From positions 1 through 22,586 of the forward strand of contig CAZMJI010000012.1 of assembly GCA_964566765.1 (NCBI GenBank): 22,586 bases of DNA. Reading direction: 5' to 3'. Made by a program: the position numbers and the translations under genes. The DNA comes from Thioglobus_B sp964566765 (GTDB lineage: Bacteria; Pseudomonadota; Gammaproteobacteria; PS1; Pseudothioglobaceae). Under the pieces are notes generated by a model. That model saw nothing but the letters and a program-made list of their open reading frames with translations. It made no database searches and had not been told where the DNA came from. This document shows, piece by piece, positions 16,434 to 22,586 of the stretch (the stretch's first letter is position 1; each line of letters begins with the position of its first letter).

Positions 16434-16934
16434 TTAGTGTTTGGTTTTTAATGTCTTAAGGATAGCGAAAGGGTTTTCAGGCTTTTCAACATCCAAATTT
16501 TCATCATCTTGATACTCAAGGCACTCATGTTCATGCATCGGTATCATCGGAATCGATAATAAAATCTCATCCGTTATTAATTCTATTGTTGAGAGTTCGT
16601 CTTCTTCCAGAAGACTGATCTCATGGTCAGCATCCAAATCCTGACCTTGCTGTTCATTTGTCACAAAAGCCAACTTAAATTCAGGCTTTAGTTTGAGTTT
16701 AAATGCTTCTAGGCATCGTTGACAGCTTAAGGCTGCCTCTAACTCAATAACACCACTCACACAAGGAATCTTACCTTCCTCAAGATAAAAACTGAGCTTA
16801 ACCGCGACCTTGTCGCCTGGGTTGCTTAGTACATCACTCAGTCTTGGGAAATCACCGACTTGGTAGATTTGCTCAAAACTTAGCTCGCGTTTAGCAAAGT
16901 TAAACAGTTTTATTTGCTCTGGAATTCCTTGCAT
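16434..16934 (-). CDS. yceD: YceD/DUF177 family protein, 23S rRNA accumulation
   Basis: YceD-family protein, linked in bacteria and plastids to 23S rRNA accumulation and usually encoded just ahead of rpmF. The 166-residue protein shows the CQRC segment in the middle, an acidic stretch, a DEILLSIPMIPMHEHEC region and the typical end NPFAILKTLK. The ATG at 16934 is chosen. The frame extends 5 codons to a TTG at 16949, but the predicted transcription start near 16955 would leave almost no leader for that start. The N-terminus MQGIPEQIKLF also fits the family better. It is the first gene of the yceD-rpmF-plsX-fabH operon. Confidence 0.9.
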   Translation of the reverse strand: MQGIPEQIKLFNFAKRELSFEQIYQVGDFPRLSDVLSNPGDKVAVKLSFYLEEGKIPCVSGVIELEAALSCQRCLEAFKLKLKPEFKLAFVTNEQQGQDLDADHEISLLEEDELSTIELITDEILLSIPMIPMHEHECLEYQDDENLDVEKPENPFAILKTLKTKH

Positions 16935-16961
16935 CTGTCTGATGTGCAAATAAACTGGCTA

Positions 16962-16970
16962 ATTTTACCA
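16962..16970 (-). promoter_or_regulatory. Extended -10 promoter element for yceD-rpmF-plsX-fabH
   Basis: On the minus strand TGGTAAAAT reads as an extended -10 (TGn followed by TAAAAT). A weak -35-like TTTATT lies 16 bp further upstream. Transcription would begin near 16955, about 20 nt before the chosen yceD ATG. The operon has no other likely promoter region nearby. Confidence 0.5.
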
Positions 16971-16992
16971 AAACTATTGTTATAAATAAAGT

Positions 16993-17021
16993 TTTCTGCA
17001 TAAAAAAATCTGATTTATAAT
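16993..17021 (+). promoter_or_regulatory. Candidate promoter for the TolC-like gene
   Basis: A perfect TATAAT (17016-17021) lies 24 nt before the ATG at 17045, in a very AT-rich 110-bp divergent gap. A weak -35-like TTTCTG (16993-16998) is 17 bp upstream. The -10 match is good and the -35 is poor, so activity may be low or need an activator. Confidence 0.5.
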
Positions 17022-17044
17022 CTAAATTTATGGTTTAAATTGAG

Positions 17045-18436
17045 ATGTATTGGATACTGATTTGTTTATGGCCAACTAGCGTTGTAGCTATGGATCAATT
17101 TGAGTTCGTGGAATTGTTATTAGATCATCACCAATTTTTCGCCAAAGAGCGCCTTGGTTTGGCCATTAAACACCTGGAAGAACAAGGTCAATATGATCGT
17201 TACAACAATTGGCAGGTAGATTTATCAGCAGCCTTGTCACAGCTACACAAAAGCAAACACAAACAGGATTATACCTACTATAGAGACTATCCCGCTAGCA
17301 CGCGACAGAATCGTCAGAAACTGGCTCTGGAGGCGCAAAAGCGCTTTTTCTCCAACGGTTCAACACTCACTCTCAGTTATGATCGTTCTTGGCCAGACAA
17401 GGATGAGGTGTTGTATGACAACCAGGGCTATGTGAAAGATGTGAATACCACCGAATACTTAGACAGCATCAGTCTTGACTGGGAACTGCCGCTATTACGC
17501 AACAAGAGCGGACTGATTGAGCAGAAAACGTATGACTTATCGGTTTTAACTCATCAGGAAGGGGTGTTAATGCTCAAGGAGGCTCAAGAAGACTTTGTTG
17601 AAGACAAACTGGATACATTTTTGGCAGTGGTTGATTATCAGGCGCAAGGGCAACTGATCAGTCAAAAGTTGGTCGCACTCAATAGCTGCATCCCTATTAG
17701 CGCCACTGATCAATCTTTACTCGATAGGGTGTTGGTTAAAACGCGTTTAAAACAATCAGAGATTGAGTACAAATTGCAGGCTGAGCGGGTTTTACTGCAA
17801 GCTCTGATGCCTGATGTTGTGCTGGACTCGGTGTTTGTTTATGAGCCGGTATTTGCGCTAATTGAAGATCTGGATCTCTATCTAAAGCAGTACAATAGGG
17901 CGCTTAGACGCATTCGAATCGAGGCTCAAAAGAATCAAAGGTATCAGCAAAGCTATCGTAATCAATTACAACCTGAGCTAGATTTTCATCTGCAGTTAAG
18001 TCACGATCAGAATACAGGTAATTACACCACTTATCGTCGTGCTACCAATCGTCACTATGAGGCAGAGCTGTTGTTTAAACAAGCATTAGGTGGTGATGTG
18101 GATGCACAAACATCACTGCATCAATACCAATTAAGAGCGACACAAATTGACTTGAAATATCAGCATAAGTTCAGCGAGTTATTGGCTGAGGTGCGAAAGC
18201 TACAAACCTTGATTGAGCAAGGTGAACAACAGCTGGCGTTGTATTTGGCACAACTTGATCCGCTACAACCCTTTAAAGGGTTTGAATGCCAAGGTTTTAA
18301 CGACTTGAGTGGCGCTATTGATGAGTTAGAGGCCGTCGAATCACTACAAGCGGATTATTTAATACAGCGCCGTCACTTGTATCAACAGCAGCTGGCCTAT
18401 GATGCACTGATCGATCGACTGCTACCTGAACGCTAG
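17045..18436 (+). CDS. Putative TolC-family outer-membrane protein
   Basis: A 463-residue protein that looks like a TolC-type outer-membrane channel subunit. It has two long helical halves rich in Gln, Glu, Lys and Leu (for example residues about 170-260 and 345-460). Each is preceded by a beta-strand-like part with alternating polar and hydrophobic residues (GSTLTLSYDRSW; QPELDFHLQLSHDQ). The N-terminus MYWILICLWPTSVVA is a short signal peptide with no basic residue. An in-frame stop at 17036 excludes a longer start. No membrane-fusion or pump gene is adjacent. It could instead be a TolC-like structural protein of unknown role. The gene meets plsC tail to tail with a shared CTAG. Confidence 0.6.
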   Translation: MYWILICLWPTSVVAMDQFEFVELLLDHHQFFAKERLGLAIKHLEEQGQYDRYNNWQVDLSAALSQLHKSKHKQDYTYYRDYPASTRQNRQKLALEAQKRFFSNGSTLTLSYDRSWPDKDEVLYDNQGYVKDVNTTEYLDSISLDWELPLLRNKSGLIEQKTYDLSVLTHQEGVLMLKEAQEDFVEDKLDTFLAVVDYQAQGQLISQKLVALNSCIPISATDQSLLDRVLVKTRLKQSEIEYKLQAERVLLQALMPDVVLDSVFVYEPVFALIEDLDLYLKQYNRALRRIRIEAQKNQRYQQSYRNQLQPELDFHLQLSHDQNTGNYTTYRRATNRHYEAELLFKQALGGDVDAQTSLHQYQLRATQIDLKYQHKFSELLAEVRKLQTLIEQGEQQLALYLAQLDPLQPFKGFECQGFNDLSGAIDELEAVESLQADYLIQRRHLYQQQLAYDALIDRLLPER

Positions 18437-19134
18437 TATTTTTCAGCCTGGGCTTGGGTCCAATCGTAGACTTGCTGAGTCAGTTTGGAAGCCTGGGTTT
18501 TCTCCGGTGCAATTGGCTCACCAATGACCACGGTAATGGTACCAGGGCGCTTAATAAAGCTTCCCTTAGGCCAGCATTTGCCTGCATTGTGATAGACTGG
18601 CAGAATTAATTCGCCAGATTTTTTGGCAATCGCCACACCGCCGTTTTGGTATTCACCCAGTTGACCATAGGGTTGTCTGGTGCCTTCTGGGAAAATCACC
18701 ACATAGACCCCAGCTGCCAAGCGCTCAACCCCTTGTGAGATGACTTTTTTAAGGGCTTTTAGCTTTTCCCCGCGATCAATCACAATGGGCTTCAGTGAGG
18801 CCAAGCCCCAGCCAAAGATCGGAATCCACAACAATTCTTTTTTCAGTACCCAAGTCTGCAACGGGAAGATCTGCTGAAAGCCCAGGGTCTCCCAAGTGGA
18901 TTGGTGGTTAGAGATAATCACGCAAGGCTTATCCGGAATATTTTGTTGACCAATGACCTCCAGTTTAATGCCGCAGAAAAACTTTAAGGCAAATAGGCAA
19001 TACTTAGACCATTGACTTAAAAAACCGTAGCGTACTTTCAGTGGCGCTGGCAGCAGCAGAATCGACAGGGTCACCAGCACAACCAATACCAGGGTTGAGC
19101 TTAGGAAATACAGCAATGATCTTAAAAACAACAT
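18433..19134 (-). CDS. plsC: 1-acyl-sn-glycerol-3-phosphate acyltransferase (PlsC family)
   Basis: Membrane acyltransferase that acylates lysophosphatidic acid to phosphatidic acid. The 233-residue protein has an N-terminal hydrophobic segment (about 8-30), motif I as NHQSTWE (H77, with Glu82 instead of the usual Asp of HX4D), a LKPIVIDRGE block and motif III FPEGTR (148-153). The glutamate at the HX4D position is a known variant in some proteobacterial members, so activity is plausible. It shares a divergent promoter region of 35 bp with gph. Other PlsC-fold acyltransferases (for example lipid-modifying ones) cannot be fully excluded. Confidence 0.9.
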   Translation of the reverse strand: MLFLRSLLYFLSSTLVLVVLVTLSILLLPAPLKVRYGFLSQWSKYCLFALKFFCGIKLEVIGQQNIPDKPCVIISNHQSTWETLGFQQIFPLQTWVLKKELLWIPIFGWGLASLKPIVIDRGEKLKALKKVISQGVERLAAGVYVVIFPEGTRQPYGQLGEYQNGGVAIAKKSGELILPVYHNAGKCWPKGSFIKRPGTITVVIGEPIAPEKTQASKLTQQVYDWTQAQAEKY

Positions 19135-19170
19135 AGGAAGTCTTTATAATTTCAGAGAATACGATTTTAA
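19122..19170. promoter_or_regulatory. Near-symmetric bidirectional promoter of plsC and gph
   Basis: On the plus strand, TTAAAA (19122-19127), a 17-bp spacer and TATAAT (19145-19150) serve gph. On the minus strand, TTAAAA (19170-19165), a 16-bp spacer and TATAAA (19148-19143) serve plsC. The two -10 boxes overlap by 4 bp. The expected starts are about 19157 for gph and about 19136 for plsC, the latter almost at the ATG. Confidence 0.5.
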
Positions 19171-19829
19171 TGAGTTTTTCTGTGGGTATTGATACCATTT
19201 TATTCGACTTGGATGGGACGCTAATTGACACAGCGCCCGATCTGGCTTATGCGCTGAATACGCTGTTAAAGGAAAACCAAGTACCAGAAAAACCGTATGA
19301 ATCGGTCAAGCCTCTGGTGGCTCATGGTGGCAAAGCCTTGGTTGCTTATGGTTTTGACATCGATGAATCAGATCCAAACTTTAGCCAGTATCACCAGCGA
19401 GTCTTGCAAATCTATACTCAGAATATCGACAAGCATTCGCAAACTTTTGAGGGTATTGATCCGCTGTTGGCCTGGATTAAAGCACAGCGTCTATTCTGGG
19501 GCGTGGTTACCAACAAGCCTGAGGGCTTAACCCATCTGCTGTTAGAGAAGCTGGGACTATCTCCAGATGTGGTGGTTTGTGGAGATACACTGAGTGTTAA
19601 CAAACCTCATCCAGCACCATTGATTTACGCCTGCGCTCAGCTGGGGTCATTACCAAGTAAAACCCTATTTGTTGGCGATGACAAAAATGACATCTTAGCC
19701 GGTCAAGCGGCTGATATTAAAACGGTGGCAGTGAGCTATGGTTATGGGTCAGTTACAGCAGATTGGGGGTATGATTATCTGATTGCTCACCCAAGTGAGG
19801 TCAAGGAGATTGTTAATGGAGATGCTTAG
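19170..19829 (+). CDS. gph: Phosphoglycolate phosphatase-type HAD hydrolase
   Basis: Dephosphorylates 2-phosphoglycolate, arising from DNA repair and, in autotrophs, from Rubisco oxygenation. The 219-residue protein has HAD motif I FDLDGTLIDT (nucleophile D13, D15), motif II VVTNKP, a lysine in the HPAP-containing segment, and motif IV VGDDKNDILAG. The helical cap domain lies at about 20-85. N-acetylmuramic acid 6-phosphatase (MupP) is a close relative and a real alternative, given the envelope genes nearby. It is expressed from the divergent promoter with plsC. Its last 14 nt overlap rmuC. Confidence 0.87.
   Translation: MSFSVGIDTILFDLDGTLIDTAPDLAYALNTLLKENQVPEKPYESVKPLVAHGGKALVAYGFDIDESDPNFSQYHQRVLQIYTQNIDKHSQTFEGIDPLLAWIKAQRLFWGVVTNKPEGLTHLLLEKLGLSPDVVVCGDTLSVNKPHPAPLIYACAQLGSLPSKTLFVGDDKNDILAGQAADIKTVAVSYGYGSVTADWGYDYLIAHPSEVKEIVNGDA
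19803..19808 (+). promoter_or_regulatory. Ribosome binding site that sets the rmuC start
   Basis: AAGGAG lies 7 nt before the ATG at 19816, inside the end of gph. It favours this ATG over upstream in-frame starts from 19783. Confidence 0.75.
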
Positions 19830-20964
19830 TTCGTGGTCATTATTGGTATTGGGCTTGCTGCTGGGCGGCGCATTGGCTTATTGGCGCCTATCCAAAACCT
19901 TAGAGACACTAAAGACAGACAAGATGCACTTGGAAGTGGTGCTGGATGAAAAGGTGAAGTCGTATGAGACGCAATTGGATTTGATCAAGCTCAGCAAAGA
20001 ACAGATGAGCCAAGATTTCCAGGCGGTCGCCAGCGACATCTTGCAAAAGGACCGAGAAAACTTGCAAAGTCGTAACTCTGAATTACTCACACCATTACAC
20101 ACGCAGCTTAAAGAGTTTAAAGAACGTATTGAATCCATTACCTCAGAGCAAGTCAAAGAACGTGCCAGTTTGTCAGCACAAATTGACAATTTAAAAAAGA
20201 CCAGTGTTGAGGCACAAGAGAGTGCACAAAACCTCACCGAAGCCCTCACTTATGACAACAAAAAACAGGGCGACTGGGGCGAGATGGTGCTGAGTTCCAT
20301 TTTGTCCAGCTCTGGTTTAAGAGAGGGTTATGAATTTGAGACTCAAGGCCAATTCAAGGATGAGCAGGGTAGAGCCTTTAAGCCAGATGTGGTGTTGCAC
20401 CTGCCTGAGGAAAAAGACATTATTATTGACTCTAAGGCCTCACTAAAAGCTTATAAAGACTATATTACCAATCCCAGTGATCAATCGCTGCTCAAGGCGC
20501 ATATCAACTCGATTGAGACTCATATTAATGGCATTAGCATCAAAGCTTACGAGAACCTGGAAGGCGTTAGAACATTGGATTTTGTCTTTGTCTTCGTGCC
20601 AATTGAATCGGCTTTATTGATTGCCCTAGAGGCTAAGCCGGAGTTATTTACCAATGCCTTAAAGAAGAACGTGGTGTTGGTATCGCCATCCACCTTAATG
20701 ATGAGTTTGAAAACCGTTCATCATATTTGGCAAACCGAGAAGCAAACTCAGAATGCTGAGGAGATTGCGCGTCAGGCTGGCGCCATGTATGACAAACTCT
20801 TTGGTTTTATGAAGTCTATGGACGACATTGAAAAACATCTGGATAAAGCTCAGCAAAGCTACAAACAAGCGCGCGGACAACTTGCTGACGGCAAAGGCAA
20901 TTTAATCGGTCGTGCTGAGAAACTCAAGGCGCTGGGCGTACAAAGTAAAAAGGAATTAAGCTAA
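19816..20964 (+). CDS. rmuC: DNA recombination protein RmuC
   Basis: RmuC-family protein, which limits recombination at inverted repeats; it has a PD-(D/E)XK-like nuclease fold of unproven activity. The 382-residue protein has an N-terminal membrane anchor (SSWSLLVLGLLLGGALAYW, about 5-23), a coiled coil to about residue 150, and the RmuC core. The core includes KKQGDWGEMVLSSIL, a nuclease-like PDVVLHLPEEKDIIIDSK block and FVFVPIESAL. It is shorter than E. coli RmuC (475) mainly in the coiled coil and tail. The ATG at 19816 is chosen for its strong Shine-Dalgarno. The stop overlaps the yciK start (TAATG). Confidence 0.95.
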   Translation: MEMLSSWSLLVLGLLLGGALAYWRLSKTLETLKTDKMHLEVVLDEKVKSYETQLDLIKLSKEQMSQDFQAVASDILQKDRENLQSRNSELLTPLHTQLKEFKERIESITSEQVKERASLSAQIDNLKKTSVEAQESAQNLTEALTYDNKKQGDWGEMVLSSILSSSGLREGYEFETQGQFKDEQGRAFKPDVVLHLPEEKDIIIDSKASLKAYKDYITNPSDQSLLKAHINSIETHINGISIKAYENLEGVRTLDFVFVFVPIESALLIALEAKPELFTNALKKNVVLVSPSTLMMSLKTVHHIWQTEKQTQNAEEIARQAGAMYDKLFGFMKSMDDIEKHLDKAQQSYKQARGQLADGKGNLIGRAEKLKALGVQSKKELS

Positions 20965-21716
20965 TGAACATTTCAACTCGCTACGAATTTACCCAAGAGG
21001 AATTGGCAGATAAAGTCATTCTGCTAACTGGTGCCAATCGTGGTTTTGGTCGAGCCATCACCCTGGATTTGGCCAAAGCCGGGGCCACGGTGATTATGTT
21101 GGGTCGAGACCTAGGTTCGTTAGAGACAGTCTATGACGAAGTGGTGGCAGCGGGCTACGTAGAGCCCGTCTTATACCCGCTAGACTTAGAAGGCGCTACG
21201 CCAGAGCATTATGAGCAGCTACTCAGTGACATCATGGAGCATTTTGGCAGGCTGGATGGCTTGATCCACAACGCAGCGATTATTGGTACACTGATGCCGA
21301 TTGAGCAGTACGACATCAAGATTTGGTATTCAACCATGCAAATTAACGTTAATGCGCCGTTTATGCTCACGCGCTTTTTAATTCCGGCGCTCAACCAGTC
21401 AGCAGATGCTCGTGTGTTGTTTTTGTCTTCCTCGGTGGGGCGTCAAGCTCGTGCTTATTGGGGTGCTTACGGGGTGTCCAAATTCGCCATTGAGGGTCTA
21501 AGTAAAACCTTGGCAGAAGAGTTAGAAAAAACCAACATTCGGGTCAATTCCCTAGATCCAAAGCGCATGCGTACCAAGATGCGTCAAACCGCGTTTCCAG
21601 CGGAAAATGCGGACAACAATCCACTACCAGAGGATTATTCACCGGCGATTGTGTATTTAATGAGTGAGAAATCGCGCGCCATCAACGGCGAACAGTTGGT
21701 ACTGTCTGACGATTAA
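20964..21716 (+). CDS. yciK: YciK-like short-chain dehydrogenase/reductase
   Basis: Classical SDR of the YciK group, of unknown substrate. The 250-residue protein has TGANRGFG (22-29), an HNAA segment (102-105) and the SSSVGRQARAYWGAYGVSK block with Y169 and K173. This block is almost identical in pattern to E. coli YciK. In the post-catalytic loop the usual N-x-x-x-P-G is S-L-D-P-K (P199-K200), so the Gly that shapes the cofactor pocket is missing. It is coupled to rmuC through TAATG, with AAGGAA upstream, and ends tail to tail with suhB in a shared TTAA. In E. coli yciK also follows a phosphatase-like gene elsewhere, so the context is only suggestive. Confidence 0.88.
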   Translation: MNISTRYEFTQEELADKVILLTGANRGFGRAITLDLAKAGATVIMLGRDLGSLETVYDEVVAAGYVEPVLYPLDLEGATPEHYEQLLSDIMEHFGRLDGLIHNAAIIGTLMPIEQYDIKIWYSTMQINVNAPFMLTRFLIPALNQSADARVLFLSSSVGRQARAYWGAYGVSKFAIEGLSKTLAEELEKTNIRVNSLDPKRMRTKMRQTAFPAENADNNPLPEDYSPAIVYLMSEKSRAINGEQLVLSDD

Positions 21717-22513
21717 CGCTGTAGGTCACTACCCAGGTGTGGGTGAATGGTCTTTAGGATTTCTTTAAAGACGGTCTCATTGCCTGCCACCACATTGCCA
21801 GTTTCTAAGAACTGTCCGCGACCTGAGAAATCACCAATATAACCACCGGCTTCTTTCACCAATAGGGCGCCAGCAGCAATGTCCCAAGGGCTGAGTTTAA
21901 TCTCCCAAAACCCGTCCATGCGACCGGCAGCTAAATAAGCCAAATCCAGTGCAGCAGAGCCAGCACGGCGAATGCCAGAGACGTGTGGATGAATGGCCTT
22001 AAACATGGCCAAATAGGCATCTAAATGCTCTGGTGCTTTAAATGGGAAACCAGTACCAATTAGTGCATTGTCAAAACCCTGGGTTTGGGTCACACGGATA
22101 CGTTGATCGTTTAAGAATGCACCTTCACCTTTAGAGGCGTAGAATAATTCTTCCTTAAACGGATCATAGACCACGGCGTGTACTGCTTCATTGTTTTCAT
22201 ACAAGGCAATAGACACTGAATACTGCGGAAAACCGTGCAGATAGTTGGTGGTGCCGTCTAGCGGGTCGATGATCCATTGATAGCGACTGTCGCCTAAAAT
22301 CTCACCGCTTTCTTCGCCCAGAATAGAATGCTCAGGAAAAGATTTTTTAATCTCGTCTATAATAGCGTTCTCAGCCAATTGATCCACTTCAGAGACAAAA
22401 TCGTTTGCCGCTTTGTTCTCAATGGTTAGGCGATCAATTTGATTGTGATATCGAAGAATAATATCACCCGCTTTACGTGCGGCGCGAGAAGCAATGTTAA
22501 CGGTAGGATGCAT
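21713..22513 (-). CDS. suhB: Inositol monophosphatase family protein SuhB
   Basis: Mg-dependent inositol-phosphate phosphatase; in E. coli SuhB also joins the antitermination complex on rRNA transcripts. The protein from the ATG at 22513 has 267 residues, the family norm. It shows GEESGE (66-71), IDPLDGTTN (82-90, metal-binding D83 and D86) and the C-terminal SPWDIAAGALLVKEAGG. A TTG at 22543 in the same frame would add 10 residues, but MHPTVNIASRAARKAG matches the usual N-terminus. It is divergent from trmJ with only 14 bp between starts, the same pairing as in E. coli. Confidence 0.95.
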   Translation of the reverse strand: MHPTVNIASRAARKAGDIILRYHNQIDRLTIENKAANDFVSEVDQLAENAIIDEIKKSFPEHSILGEESGEILGDSRYQWIIDPLDGTTNYLHGFPQYSVSIALYENNEAVHAVVYDPFKEELFYASKGEGAFLNDQRIRVTQTQGFDNALIGTGFPFKAPEHLDAYLAMFKAIHPHVSGIRRAGSAALDLAYLAAGRMDGFWEIKLSPWDIAAGALLVKEAGGYIGDFSGRGQFLETGNVVAGNETVFKEILKTIHPHLGSDLQR

Positions 22514-22527
22514 AACGGTTAAGCAAG

Positions 22528-22586
22528 ATGAAAAAAGAAGCAAATTATACCTTTGATCAAGTTCGAGTGGTTATGGTTAATACCAC
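22528..22586 (+). CDS. trmJ: tRNA (Cm32/Um32) methyltransferase, first 19 codons only
   Basis: An open frame starts at the ATG at 22528 and runs off the window end. Its residues include FDQVRVVMVNT, which resembles the start of TrmJ (SPOUT-family enzyme that 2'-O-methylates position 32 of tRNAs), where the next residues are normally HPGNIGAAARAM. The placement, divergent from suhB with 14 bp between starts, is the same as in E. coli. The identification rests on this context and the short N-terminus, so it is provisional. Confidence 0.65.
   Translation, partial: MKKEANYTFDQVRVVMVNT
22544..22549 (-). promoter_or_regulatory. -10 element of suhB promoter, inside trmJ coding sequence
   Basis: A perfect TATAAT is read on the minus strand. 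Transcription would start near 22537 and give a leader of about 24 nt before the suhB ATG. No convincing -35 is seen at the proper distance. The box lies within codons 6-8 of trmJ. Confidence 0.45.

Noticed and set aside
1..22586. Mobile elements, prophage, CRISPR, toxin-antitoxin or defence genes
   Set aside because: Both strands were read: almost all sequence is assigned to conserved housekeeping genes, no gap exceeds about 110 bp, and no transposase, integrase, repeat array or defence-type gene was seen.

Overview
The window is a dense stretch of bacterial chromosome with no visible mobile element, phage gene, CRISPR array, rRNA or tRNA. Gene content and neighbour order (trxA next to rho, yceD-rpmF-plsX-fabH, suhB divergent from trmJ, YciK- and YbbO-type reductases, PcnB, RmuC, LptF) point to a gammaproteobacterium. 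Base composition looks slightly AT-rich. Very short gaps and many start/stop overlaps suggest a compact genome of the kind seen in free-living or symbiotic sulfur-oxidiser lineages, but the exact lineage is a guess that cannot be settled from this sequence.

Layout. (1) Positions 1-3343, minus strand: a cell-wall operon read as Mth938-like protein, rodA, mltB and a D,D-carboxypeptidase cut off by the window edge. (2) A short divergent region with a perfect inverted repeat, then the plus-strand series of a Sel1-repeat protein, gltX and glnD. (3) trxA from its own strong extended -10 promoter, a 10-bp hairpin, a C-rich leader and rho, followed by lptF, queF, pcnB, a YbbO-like reductase, xseB and ispA, all on the plus strand. 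(4) Minus strand: yceD, rpmF, plsX, fabH (ribosomal protein L32 and the entry into phospholipid and fatty acid synthesis), meeting ispA tail to tail. (5) A lone TolC-like outer-membrane protein gene (plus), meeting a plsC acyltransferase (minus) tail to tail. (6) Plus strand: gph, rmuC, yciK from a near-symmetric promoter shared with plsC. (7) suhB (minus), tail to tail with yciK and divergent from the first 19 codons of trmJ at the right edge.

Together the genes cover envelope building (RodA, MltB, carboxypeptidase, LptF, PlsX, FabH, PlsC, TolC-like), translation and tRNA work (GltX, QueF, TrmJ, L32, YceD), RNA turnover and termination (Rho, PcnB, SuhB), nitrogen sensing (GlnD), redox (TrxA) and DNA maintenance (XseB, RmuC, Gph). 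I found no clear new system. The most distinctive signals are architectural: all three convergent gene pairs overlap by exactly 4 nt at their stop codons, two divergent promoters are extremely compressed, and rho has a structured C-rich leader. A few genes sit in unusual contexts: the Mth938-like gene heading a rodA operon, lptF without lptG, a short QueF, and an orphan TolC-like gene.
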